Shown here in pieces: positions 41,587 through 48,619 of a stretch of 50,402 nt of DNA. Location: positions 1,065 through 51,466 of the forward strand of contig VXRE01000035.1 in the NCBI GenBank assembly GCA_009838635.1, in the 5' to 3' direction. Within the stretch, counting starts at the first letter, position 1, and the number at the start of each line of letters is the position of its first letter. The DNA is from Acidimicrobiia bacterium (GTDB lineage: Bacteria; Actinomycetota; Acidimicrobiia; Spongiisociales; Spongiisociaceae). The position numbers were made by a program, and so were the translations under genes. Below the pieces are notes generated by a model. The model was not told where the DNA came from and made no database searches. It worked only from the letters and a program-made list of their open reading frames with translations.

Positions 41587-42317
41587 GATGCCTCTGCGAG
41601 GGCGGCGGCGACCTGGCCGGCCAGCACCGCAAACTCCGGCTCGTAGCGGATTTCGGGCTGGCGGGGGAACTCGTAAGGGATTTCGAACTCGGCCACGAGC
41701 CTTCCCGGCCGTTTGCTCATCACGAGCAGGCGAGATGCCAGGAATACGGCCTCGTCAACCGAATGCGTGACGAACAGGGCCGCGAAGCGTCGCTCGGAGA
41801 ACAGGGCGCACAGCTCTGCGTTGAGCCGGGCCCGGCTGATCTGGTCCAGCGCACCGAACGGCTCGTCGAACAGGAACAGGTCGGGATCGAGCAGCAACGA
41901 CCTGGCGATGCTGGTGCGCATCTTCATCCCGCCCGACAGGGCCAGGGGATAGTGGTCGCGGAACTCCTCGAGCCCGACCAGCGAGAGCACCTCGTCGGCG
42001 CGCCGCCTGGCCTCCTGGCGGCCCAACCCGTCCAGTTCGCCGAGGAAGGTCACGTTCTGTTCCACCGTACGCCACGGCATCAGCGTGGGCTCCTGAAAGA
42101 TGTAGCCGACGTTGTCCGAAGTCCGGCTGACCGTGCCTTCCGTGGGCTCGATGAGTCCCGAGCCGAGCCTCAGAACGGTTGACTTCCCGCACCCGGAAGG
42201 TCCCACGAGGGATACGAACTCGCCCTTTCGGATGGTGAGGCCGATGGGATCCAGGGCATCGATTGACCCGAAGGACTTGGTCACTTCGGTGAAGGCGATT
42301 ACCGGATCCAAGGCCAA
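41583..42317 (-). CDS. ABC importer ATP-binding protein, nitrate/taurine type (second system)
   Basis: I favour TTG 42317, preceded by AGGAAGG; an upstream start at 42362 is possible. The 244-residue protein has Walker A (GPSGCGKST), Q-loop (YIFQEPTLMPWRTVEQNV), signature (LSGGMKMRTSIARSL), Walker B (LFLFDEPFGALD) and H-loop (LFVTHS). LMPWRTVEQNV and GGMKMR mark the nitrate/taurine/thiamine-precursor class. It is the first gene of a five-gene minus-strand operon (ATPase, permease, binding protein, nitrilase-like, amidohydrolase) and is divergent from the deacetylase gene at 42424. Confidence 0.92.
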   Translation of the reverse strand: MALDPVIAFTEVTKSFGSIDALDPIGLTIRKGEFVSLVGPSGCGKSTVLRLGSGLIEPTEGTVSRTSDNVGYIFQEPTLMPWRTVEQNVTFLGELDGLGRQEARRRADEVLSLVGLEEFRDHYPLALSGGMKMRTSIARSLLLDPDLFLFDEPFGALDQISRARLNAELCALFSERRFAALFVTHSVDEAVFLASRLLVMSKRPGRLVAEFEIPYEFPRQPEIRYEPEFAVLAGQVAAALAEAS

Positions 42318-42376
42318 ACGGGTCCTTCCTGCGACACACACCACCGTGATACCGAGTAGCACGTAGCGATGAACAG

Positions 42377-42407
42377 TTGACCAAGCCTAGCAACGCGGCC
42401 CTAGCAT
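42377..42407 (+). promoter_or_regulatory. Candidate promoter of the deacetylase gene
   Basis: TTGACC (42377-42382) and TAGCAT (42402-42407) with a 19-base spacer, 16 bases before ATG 42424. The spacer is slightly long. It lies in the short divergent gap with the importer operon, so one regulator could act on both. Confidence 0.35.
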
Positions 42408-42423
42408 CCTCCCTGGCAGCCCG

Positions 42424-43461
42424 ATGACCTCGGAGGAGCCCGTGCTGGTCTATGTCCATCCCGACCACCGTCTCCATAATCCCTCGGAGCCCCACCGATT
42501 CGGGGGAGTCCTCTTGCCTCCGGCAGAGACCGCGGCGCGAGCCGACCGCATTCTGTCCGCCTTGGCACAGCTCGAAGCAGTCGACGTGGTTTGCCCCCCT
42601 CCTGTGGACGAGCAGGACCTGCTCCTCGTACACGAGCCCGAGTACTTGGAGTTCCTGCGCATGGCGCACGACCGCTGGCGGGCCGCCACCGGCGCCCCGG
42701 CCGACGGCGAGGCGGTGGCCTACATCCGTCCCATCCCCGGATTGCCGGGCCGTCCCCCTACCCACGTCGACGCTCAACTCGGCATCTACTCCAACGATGT
42801 CGATCCGATCCTGGAAGGCACCTGGCCGGCGGCGCTCTCGGCGGCGGCATCCGCTGTCGCCGCGGCCGGTGCCATCCATGACGGGGGGAAGGCCGCCTAT
42901 GCCATCTGCCGACCACCCGGCCACCACGCTGCTCCGGCGACCTTCGGCGGCTACTGCTACCTGAACAACACCGCTCTCGCGGCGGCGTGGCTGGCGTCAC
43001 GGGGGGCCAGAGTGGCGATCGTGGATGTCGACACCCACCACGGCAACGGCACCCAGGCGGTGTTCTGGAGCCGTGGGGACGTGCTGACTATCTCGATCCA
43101 TGGTGACCCCGAGGTACATTTCCCATACTTCTCCGGCTTTCCCGAGGAGCGGGGGGACGGGTCCGGGTCGGGCGCCAACCTCAACCTTCCCCTCCCGAGC
43201 GGGTCCGGTTGGCCGGCATACCGCCCTGCCTTGGATGAGGCCGTCGAGGCAGTCGGTTCCTTCGGAGCAGAATTCCTGGTGGTGGCTCTGGGAGTGGACA
43301 CCCATGTCACCGACGGCGTGCTGGCCCTGACCGACCAGGACTATCCGCTGCTAGGGGAGGCTCTGCGCACCGGCCTGCCCACGGTGATCATCCAGGAGGG
43401 TGGATACGGTCCCGGCGTACTCGAGGCGGCAGTGCCTGCGGTGCTGGCCGCGTTTGTGTAG
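42424..43461 (+). CDS. Acetylpolyamine amidohydrolase-like deacetylase (HDAC fold)
   Basis: A 345-residue zinc deacetylase. The catalytic His pair is His167-His168 (RPPGHHAA), and zinc ligands are Asp203 and His205 (DVDTHHGNGT) and Asp292 (GVDTHVTD). The catalytic Tyr is in EGGYGPG. The loop SIHGDPEVHFPYFSGFPEERGDGSGSGANLNLPLP is typical of acetylpolyamine amidohydrolases rather than AcuC or histone enzymes. It would remove acetyl groups from acetylputrescine- or acetylspermidine-like compounds in the cytosol. This is notable because a PotABCD-like importer lies 10 kb upstream. It is probably monocistronic. Confidence 0.9.
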   Translation: MTSEEPVLVYVHPDHRLHNPSEPHRFGGVLLPPAETAARADRILSALAQLEAVDVVCPPPVDEQDLLLVHEPEYLEFLRMAHDRWRAATGAPADGEAVAYIRPIPGLPGRPPTHVDAQLGIYSNDVDPILEGTWPAALSAAASAVAAAGAIHDGGKAAYAICRPPGHHAAPATFGGYCYLNNTALAAAWLASRGARVAIVDVDTHHGNGTQAVFWSRGDVLTISIHGDPEVHFPYFSGFPEERGDGSGSGANLNLPLPSGSGWPAYRPALDEAVEAVGSFGAEFLVVALGVDTHVTDGVLALTDQDYPLLGEALRTGLPTVIIQEGGYGPGVLEAAVPAVLAAFV

Positions 43462-43606
43462 TGGCCAGTGGCCGGTTGCCAGTGGCCAGTCAGCGGCCTA
43501 TGGGTGATCAAGTTCCCCTGGCCCCCCGGCCTGTGTTCCCTCCCAAACAATTCCGTCTGACCACTGACCACTGACCACTGACCACTGGCCGCTCGGGGCT
43601 TCGTTA
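43462..43606. repeat. Inverted and tandem GGCCAGT/TGACCAC repeats
   Basis: The gap starts with overlapping GTGGCCAGTGGCC and CCAGTGGCCAGT units and CAGCGGCC. It ends with four exact TGACCAC units (43558-43585) and TGGCCGC. The two ends are roughly complementary, so a transcript could fold into one large imperfect hairpin. It may act as a terminator for the deacetylase gene or be a dispersed intergenic repeat. Confidence 0.6.
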
Positions 43607-43618
43607 GTCTTGGGCGGC

Positions 43619-44449
43619 ATGAGTGTTGATTTCCTGGAGGCGCTCGACTCGCAAGCGCCCGACCAGGACCGACCCAAGCTCAAGCGGAAGGTCTACGAGA
43701 CGGAGTTGGGCCGGCTCCAGGAGGAGTTGGTCCGCCTGCAGCGCTGGATCAAGCACCAGGGTCTCAAGGTGGTGGTCATCTTCGAGGGCCGCGATGCCGC
43801 CGGCAAGGGTGGTGTGATCAAGCGGATCACGGAACGGCTGAATCCCCGCGTCGTGCGGGTGGTGGCGCTCGGCACCCCCAGCGACCGGGAGAAGACGCAA
43901 TGGTGGTTCCAGCGGTACGTGGCCGAGTTGCCCGCCGCCGGCGAGATGGTCCTCTTCGATCGCAGTTGGTACAACCGGGGGGTCGTCGAGCCGGTCATGG
44001 GTTTCTGCACCGAGGAGGAATACCGTGAGTTTCTCCGCTCGTGCCCCGAGTTCGAGCGCATGCTCATCCGCTCCGGCATCATTCTGATCAAGTACTGGTT
44101 CTCCGTGAGCGACGCTGAGCAGGAGAGACGTTTCCAGTCCCGGATCCACGACCCGAGAAAGCGTTGGAAACTGTCCCCCGTCGACGTGGAGGGGAGGTCC
44201 CGATGGGTGGAGTTCTCCAAGGCGAAAGACATCCTGTTCGCCCACACGGACATCAAGCAGGCCCCCTGGTACGTGGTCAACGCCGACAACAAGAAGCGTG
44301 CTCGCCTGAACTGCATCGCCCACCTGCTGGACCAGATTCCCTACGAGGATGTTCCTTGGGACGACATAGAGCTACCCGAACGTCAGTCGGGGGTCGGCTA
44401 CGTCCGTCCTCCTATCACGGATCAGACCTTCGTCTCCGAGAGGTACTGA
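43619..44449 (+). CDS. ppk2: Polyphosphate kinase 2
   Basis: ATG 43619, 276 residues. Walker A is EGRDAAGKGG (56-65), the lid and Walker B region reads VLFDRSWYNRGVVEPVMGF, and KYWFSVSDAEQERRFQSRIHDPRKRWKLSPVD is the strongly conserved PPK2 core. DIKQAPWYVVNADNKKRARLN completes the family signature. It transfers phosphate between polyphosphate and nucleoside di- or monophosphates. The single-domain form with the DPRKRWKLSP motif is class I-like, expected to phosphorylate GDP/ADP. No polyphosphate partner gene is adjacent. Confidence 0.96.
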   Translation: MSVDFLEALDSQAPDQDRPKLKRKVYETELGRLQEELVRLQRWIKHQGLKVVVIFEGRDAAGKGGVIKRITERLNPRVVRVVALGTPSDREKTQWWFQRYVAELPAAGEMVLFDRSWYNRGVVEPVMGFCTEEEYREFLRSCPEFERMLIRSGIILIKYWFSVSDAEQERRFQSRIHDPRKRWKLSPVDVEGRSRWVEFSKAKDILFAHTDIKQAPWYVVNADNKKRARLNCIAHLLDQIPYEDVPWDDIELPERQSGVGYVRPPITDQTFVSERY

Positions 44450-44467
44450 GGGCCTTTTCCAGGCAAG

Positions 44468-45274
44468 ATGGCAGAGCACCTCGACCTGACGACCGCTATC
44501 TCCCGCCACGTCCGGGACGGCGACACGGTGGCGCTGGAGGGCTTCACACATCTGATCCCGTTCGCGGCCGGTCACGAGATCATCCGCCAGGAGAAGCGCA
44601 ACCTGACCGTATCGAGGATGACGCCGGACCTGATCTACGACCAGTTGATCGGGGCCGGATGTGTTCGCAAGCTTCTCTTCTCGTGGGGCGGGAACCCGGG
44701 AGTGGGTTCGCTGTACCGCTTCAGGGATGCGGTGGAGAACGGCTGGCCGACACCCCTTGAGTTGGAGGAGCACAGCCACGCCGGTCTGACCAACCGGTAC
44801 GTGGCCGGAGCCTCCGGGATGCCGTTCACTGTCATGAAGGGATACCTCGGCAGTTCGCTCGGCGAGATAGCCCCTCATGTCCGGTTTCTGGACTGCCCCT
44901 TCACCGGCGAGCCGGTGGCGGCGGTGCGCGCCCTGAACCCCGACACGGGGATACTCCACGCCCAGCGGGCGGACCGGGCTGGCAACGTCCAGGTCTGGGG
45001 GATATCCGGGTGCTTCCGGGAGGTGGTCATGGCGTCCCGGCGGGTCGTGGTGACGGTGGAGGAGGTCGTCGAAGTCCTGGAGCGGCGCCCAGGCGATTTC
45101 GTCATCCCATCCATGGCCATCACCGCGGTGTGCGAGGTGACCGGGGGCGCCTGGCCGTCCTACGTGCAGGACTACTACGACCGCGACAACGACTGGTATC
45201 GCAAGTGGCCCGCGCTCAGCAGGGATCGTGATGCCTTCCTGGCCTGGCTGGACGAGTACGTCATGGGAGCTTGA
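44468..45274 (+). CDS. CoA-transferase subunit A
   Basis: A 268-residue protein starting 18 bases after the PPK2 stop. DGDTVALEGFTHLIPFAAGHEIIRQ and GPLGSSLGEI-like YLGSSLGEIAPHVRFLDCPFTGEPVAAVRALNPD match the alpha subunit of glutaconate-, 3-oxoacid- or steroid-ring-type CoA transferases (GctA/IpdA-like). The final part (WPSYVQDYYDRDNDWYRKWP) is like IpdA. It pairs with the beta subunit gene three bases downstream. The pair either moves CoA between organic acids or, in the IpdAB type, hydrolyses a ring. Substrate unknown. Confidence 0.88.
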   Translation: MAEHLDLTTAISRHVRDGDTVALEGFTHLIPFAAGHEIIRQEKRNLTVSRMTPDLIYDQLIGAGCVRKLLFSWGGNPGVGSLYRFRDAVENGWPTPLELEEHSHAGLTNRYVAGASGMPFTVMKGYLGSSLGEIAPHVRFLDCPFTGEPVAAVRALNPDTGILHAQRADRAGNVQVWGISGCFREVVMASRRVVVTVEEVVEVLERRPGDFVIPSMAITAVCEVTGGAWPSYVQDYYDRDNDWYRKWPALSRDRDAFLAWLDEYVMGA

Positions 45275-45277
45275 GCC

Positions 45278-46042
45278 GTGGCCGACCGCACGCCGGCCTG
45301 GGCCGCCGATGAGATCATGACCGTGGTGGCGTCGCGCCTCCTACGGGACGGGATGTCATGCTTCGTGGGCATCGGTATCCCCAGCACGGTCGCCAATCTG
45401 GCCCGCAACACCCACGCGCCGAACTTGTTCCTCATCTATGAAGCAGGGCCCCTCGGCGCCAAGCCCTACCGCTTGCCGCTGTCGATCGGCGACGGCGAGT
45501 TGGCGGAGACCGCCGACGCGGTTGTCTCGGTGCCCGAGGTCTTCAACTACTGGCTGCAATGCGGACACATCGATGTCGGCTACCTGTCCGCCGCCCAAAT
45601 CGATCGGTTCGGCAACCTGAACACCACCGTGATCGGCCCGGACTATCACGATCCGAAGGTTCGCCTACCCGGAGCGGGAGGCGCTCCCGAGATCGCCGCC
45701 CACTGCCATGAGGTGACGGTGATCATGCGCCACACCAGGCGGGCCTTCGTGCCCCGGGTCGACTTCGTCACCTCGGTTGGCCTGGGTCCGGCGCCCGACA
45801 CCAGGTCCCGACTCGGCTTCCGGGGGGCAGGGCCTGTCAACGTCATCACCGACCTGGGGATACTGAGGCCGGATCCGCAGGACAACGAGCTGACCCTGGT
45901 GGCGGTGCATCCGGGTGTGGACACGCAAGATGTCCAGGATAAGACCCAGTGGCCGCTCAGGGTGGCATCGCCCCTCGACGTGACGGATGCCCCGACCAGC
46001 GAGGAGTTGGCGGCGCTCCGGGACCTCAAGAGCCGTACCTAG
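45278..46042 (+). CDS. CoA-transferase subunit B
   Basis: GTG start, three bases after subunit A; 254 residues. FVGIGIPSTVANLARNTHAPNLFLIYEAGPLGAKP contains the Glu of the beta subunit (in YEAGPLG) that forms the acyl-glutamyl intermediate in transferases. YLSAAQIDRFGNLNTTVIGPDYHDPKVRLPGAGGAPEIAAHC and a VITDLGIL segment are typical of GctB/IpdB. With subunit A it forms a heteromeric enzyme in carboxylic acid catabolism. Its stop codon is the edge of an inverted-repeat element. Confidence 0.9.
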   Translation: MADRTPAWAADEIMTVVASRLLRDGMSCFVGIGIPSTVANLARNTHAPNLFLIYEAGPLGAKPYRLPLSIGDGELAETADAVVSVPEVFNYWLQCGHIDVGYLSAAQIDRFGNLNTTVIGPDYHDPKVRLPGAGGAPEIAAHCHEVTVIMRHTRRAFVPRVDFVTSVGLGPAPDTRSRLGFRGAGPVNVITDLGILRPDPQDNELTLVAVHPGVDTQDVQDKTQWPLRVASPLDVTDAPTSEELAALRDLKSRT

Positions 46043-46247
46043 GCCTGATTATTCATGTTCCCAGGACACCGACGCGGATCAGGCCACTTCAACCGCGTCA
46101 CTTCGCGACGCGGCGGCCTTCACCCGCCGGTTGGCTTTACGCCCGGCTGGAAGATGGGGCTGTCAAATGGCTATGACCTCCAGTTCAGGAGTACGAAGCA
46201 CCCATTCCGATCACCCGCACAAACCCCCATCCATGAATTATCGGGGC
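46042..46247. mobile_element. Short inverted-repeat element, about 206 bp
   Basis: GGCCTGATTATTCATG (46042-46057) and CATGAATTATCGGGGC (46232-46247) are complementary at 13 of 16 positions. No coding capacity. The interior holds CCGCGTC/GACGCGG, a possible hairpin. It is directly abutted by MITE copy B. It looks like a decayed insertion-sequence derivative; family unknown. Confidence 0.45.
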
Positions 46248-46323
46248 TAGTGGTCGGTCTGTGGAATGGCGGCGTGGGATGAACGCCAGAGCACGCCTGG
46301 TTGTCTCGCAGACGGACCACTGA
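46247..46323. mobile_element. MITE-like element, copy B (77 bp, internally deleted)
   Basis: The ends CTAGTGGTCGGTCTG (46247-46261) and CAGACGGACCACTGA (46309-46323) are complementary except at a few positions. Read in reverse complement, both halves align to copy A (19954-20120): for example GTCTGCGA-ACAACC, GTGCTCTGGCG and CCGCCATT-CACAGA occur in the same order. The middle ~90 bases are absent. It ends eight bases before the start codon of the flavoprotein gene, so it supplies most of that gene's upstream region. Confidence 0.7.
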
Positions 46324-46331
46324 GAGAAGGC

Positions 46332-47474
46332 ATGGCCGGCCGCACCTGCGATGTCCTCGTGATCGGCGGGGGAGTGACGGGTTGCGCGACGGCCTGGAAT
46401 CTGGCGGGGCTCGGCGCCGAGGTGGTGCTGCTGGAGCAGTTCGACCTCAATACCCAGGCGTCGGGGAGGAACGCAGGCAGCCTCCACGGCCAGATCCAGC
46501 ACTCCTCGTTCCTCGAGTTCGGTGAGGAATGGGCCCGCGGCTTCCTGCCGGCCCTTCGATTCCTGGCCGACTCCCTGGAGATGTGGAGGGATCTGAGCGA
46601 TGTGCTGGACACCGACCTGGAGGTCTCGCTCAACGGGGGCCTCCTCATAGCCGAGACCTCCGAGCAGATGGGGGACATAGAGCGGAAGGTCGCCATCGAG
46701 CGGTCCGCCGGCGTGGAGTCCGACCTCCTCGGGCCTGCAGACCTCCAGCGGATCGCTCCCTACGTGTCCGAGTCGATGGTGGGCGCCCAGCTCACCCGGG
46801 TGGAGGGGAAGGTCAACTCGATGCTGGCGGCGCCCGCATTCGCCCGCGCCGCCGTGTCCAGGGGAGCGGTCATCCGGACCGGCGCCGAGGTGATCGGGCT
46901 GGAGTGGCATGACGGCACCTTCACTGCCTCCACGCCCGTCGGTCAGGTGAGTGCCGGCCGGGTGGTGCTGGTCACGGGCAACGACCTCAACCGGTTCGCC
47001 TCGATGTGGGGTGGCGACCTGGCCATCTCCGACGATCCGGCCCAGGTCGGCGCGACCGAACCCCTGGCTCCGATGGTCCACCACCTGGTCTACTTCGCGG
47101 GCGGCCAGTTGACCTTCAAGCAGGCCAAAGCCGGGACTTTGCTGATCGGCGGCGGCTGGTCATCGGACCTCGACCCCGTGACCGGTCACAACAGGGTCAA
47201 TCCCCGCAACCTGGTCGCCAACATGAAGGTGGCGCTGCGGGTCGTGCCGTCGCTGGCCGGAGTTCGCCTGATACGTACCTGGCCCGGACGCGGCCTGGCC
47301 ACCCCGGACCTGTCCCCGATCATCGGGAACGTCGGCCCGCCCGGCCTCGTGGTCGGCGTCTATCCCCACATGGGCCTGACGGCGGGCCCGCTCATGGGCC
47401 GCGTGCTGGCCCAGTTGGCGCTGGACCGCACTCCCGAGGTCGACCTGACCCCCTTCGCCCCCGACCGCTTCTGA
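46332..47474 (+). CDS. DAO-type FAD-dependent oxidoreductase
   Basis: ATG 46332 with AGAAGG upstream; 380 residues. The FAD motif is DVLVIGGGVTGCATAWNLAGLGAEVVLLEQ; then QASGRNAGSLHGQIQ, and the C-terminal WPGRGLATPDLSPIIGNVGPPGLVVGVYPHMGLTAGPLMGRVLA. This is the D-amino-acid/glycine/sarcosine oxidase fold. It would oxidise a secondary or primary amine of an amino acid to an imine, using oxygen or an electron acceptor. N-carbamoylsarcosine-type chemistry elsewhere in the window would make sarcosine-like products a plausible substrate. That link is inference only. Confidence 0.87.
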   Translation: MAGRTCDVLVIGGGVTGCATAWNLAGLGAEVVLLEQFDLNTQASGRNAGSLHGQIQHSSFLEFGEEWARGFLPALRFLADSLEMWRDLSDVLDTDLEVSLNGGLLIAETSEQMGDIERKVAIERSAGVESDLLGPADLQRIAPYVSESMVGAQLTRVEGKVNSMLAAPAFARAAVSRGAVIRTGAEVIGLEWHDGTFTASTPVGQVSAGRVVLVTGNDLNRFASMWGGDLAISDDPAQVGATEPLAPMVHHLVYFAGGQLTFKQAKAGTLLIGGGWSSDLDPVTGHNRVNPRNLVANMKVALRVVPSLAGVRLIRTWPGRGLATPDLSPIIGNVGPPGLVVGVYPHMGLTAGPLMGRVLAQLALDRTPEVDLTPFAPDRF

Positions 47475-47566
47475 CGTCGATCGCCTGGGGTTCCCGGTGC
47501 GGACTCCGTCAGGGCCGGATGCGGGTACTGGGAGTCATGATCGGTGTGGAGCGGTAGTGTGTCCCC

Positions 47567-48244
47567 GTGCTCGGAACTGTCTGCGTGGTCAACCCGAACA
47601 GCTCGGAGAACATCTCCGTGCAGATCGAGGATGCCATGAGTGCCCTCGCTCACGACATGGGAGTCGAGGTTGAGGTGGTCACCTGCCGCGGCGGTCCCGC
47701 GGCCATCGAGTCGGATGAGGACGTGGCCGCCCCCGGCGGCCCCAATGTTGAGACCGCTCTGGGCCAACCCCCCGCTGCCAACGGAGTGGCGTGCTTCTCG
47801 GATCCGGGGGTCGCCGAGTTGAGGAACGCGCTGGAGGCGCCGGTGTTCGGAATCGCCGAGTCGGCTGTTCTCGCCGCCATGTCTCGAGGACGTAGGGTCG
47901 GAATCATCTCCGCCCTCGACATCGCCATACCGCGCCACTACCGCTATTGGGACCGCATCGGCGTGTCGGCGCGGATCGTGGCCGACATCGCCACGGGCAG
48001 GGGAGTGCTGGATCTCGAGAGCGAGGATGCGTACCAGGACGTGCTCGTAACGGGGCGGAAGCTGGCAGAAGCCGGCGCGGAGGCTGTGGTGCTGGGCTGC
48101 ACGGGTATGACCCACCTCCGCACCCGGCTCCAGAGCGACCTCGGGATGCCGGTCATCGAGCCATGCCTGGCGGCGCTCACCCTCGCCGCCTCAGCCCTCC
48201 GGGATGCATCTCCGGAAACCGGAACGGATTCGCCTCTCAGCTAG
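47567..48244 (+). CDS. Hydantoin racemase-like Asp/Glu racemase family enzyme
   Basis: GTG 47567; 225 residues. It starts with VCVVNPNSSENIS, has Cys76 in VACFSDPGVAEL and Cys178 in VVLGCTGMTHL, the two-cysteine acid-base pair of hydantoin and aspartate/glutamate racemases. FGIAESAVLAAMSRGRRVGIIS is a family hallmark. It likely racemises a 5-substituted hydantoin, complementing hydantoinase activity. The only hydantoinase-like gene in the window is 31 kb away. A maleate-isomerase-like role cannot be excluded. Confidence 0.85.
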   Translation: MLGTVCVVNPNSSENISVQIEDAMSALAHDMGVEVEVVTCRGGPAAIESDEDVAAPGGPNVETALGQPPAANGVACFSDPGVAELRNALEAPVFGIAESAVLAAMSRGRRVGIISALDIAIPRHYRYWDRIGVSARIVADIATGRGVLDLESEDAYQDVLVTGRKLAEAGAEAVVLGCTGMTHLRTRLQSDLGMPVIEPCLAALTLAASALRDASPETGTDSPLS

Positions 48245-48396
48245 AAGCAAGGCCGGCAGCCCACCTTCCCAACACCCCGGCCGCTCCAGCGCACCTCTGA
48301 CCGAGCATTCGGCACCCCTTGCCGCGTCTCCGCACCGCTCGACCGGCTTCGGGGGTCGTCCAGCCCTGACCGGTGTGCCCTTCTTCGGCGAAATAA

Positions 48397-48421
48397 TTAG
48401 TAAAGTAACTTGACAAACTAA
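48397..48421 (+). promoter_or_regulatory. AT-rich inverted repeat, possible ROK operator
   Basis: TTAGT (48397-48401) and ACTAA (48417-48421) bound a 25-base AT-rich stretch that includes the -35 box TTGACA. ROK regulators often bind AT-rich operators of this size overlapping their own promoter. By inspection only. Confidence 0.4.
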
Positions 48422-48439
48422 CTAGGGGAGGGGGACAAT
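48410..48439 (+). promoter_or_regulatory. Promoter upstream of leader ORFs and ROK gene
   Basis: Consensus TTGACA (48410-48415), 18-base spacer and GACAAT (48434-48439). The proposed -10 overlaps the ATG of the first tiny ORF, so if this promoter is used that ORF would be only partly transcribed. Promoter and ORF call are therefore in some conflict. Confidence 0.35.
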
Positions 48440-48515
48440 GCTGCTCGAGTCGGCGAGATCCACCCGGTCGCCAGGCCGCACGGATTGCCGTCAACGGATC
48501 ACGGGGATGGGATGA
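48438..48515 (+). CDS. Tiny leader ORF 1 (25 codons)
   Basis: ATG 48438 follows the very purine-rich GGGGAGGGGGACA, a strong ribosome-site candidate. The peptide is basic and Ser/Arg-rich (begins MLLESARSTRSPGRTD). Its TGA overlaps the ATG of the next tiny ORF. No known family. A regulatory upstream ORF is inferred. Confidence 0.35.
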   Translation: MLLESARSTRSPGRTDCRQRITGMG

Positions 48516-48619
48516 CGTCCGGCACCTGCGTCTACTGGTGTGAATCGGGCTTCCGGGACAGACGGTCACCGGCGCGGCGTGACGCCCACCTCCAACACCG
48601 CGAAGAGCGCCGGACATGA
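48512..48619 (+). CDS. Tiny leader ORF 2 (35 codons)
   Basis: ATG 48512 overlaps the stop of ORF 1 and its TGA overlaps the ATG of the ROK gene, both as ATGA. The peptide starts MTSGTCVYWCESGFRDRR and is Arg-rich. Two such overlaps in a row suggest translational coupling, though short GC-rich frames can arise by chance. Confidence 0.35.
   Translation: MTSGTCVYWCESGFRDRRSPARRDAHLQHREERRT

Noticed and set aside
46080-46120. Terminator after the CoA-transferase genes
   Set aside because: CCGCGTC/GACGCGG can pair, but no T-run follows and it lies within the inverted-repeat element.
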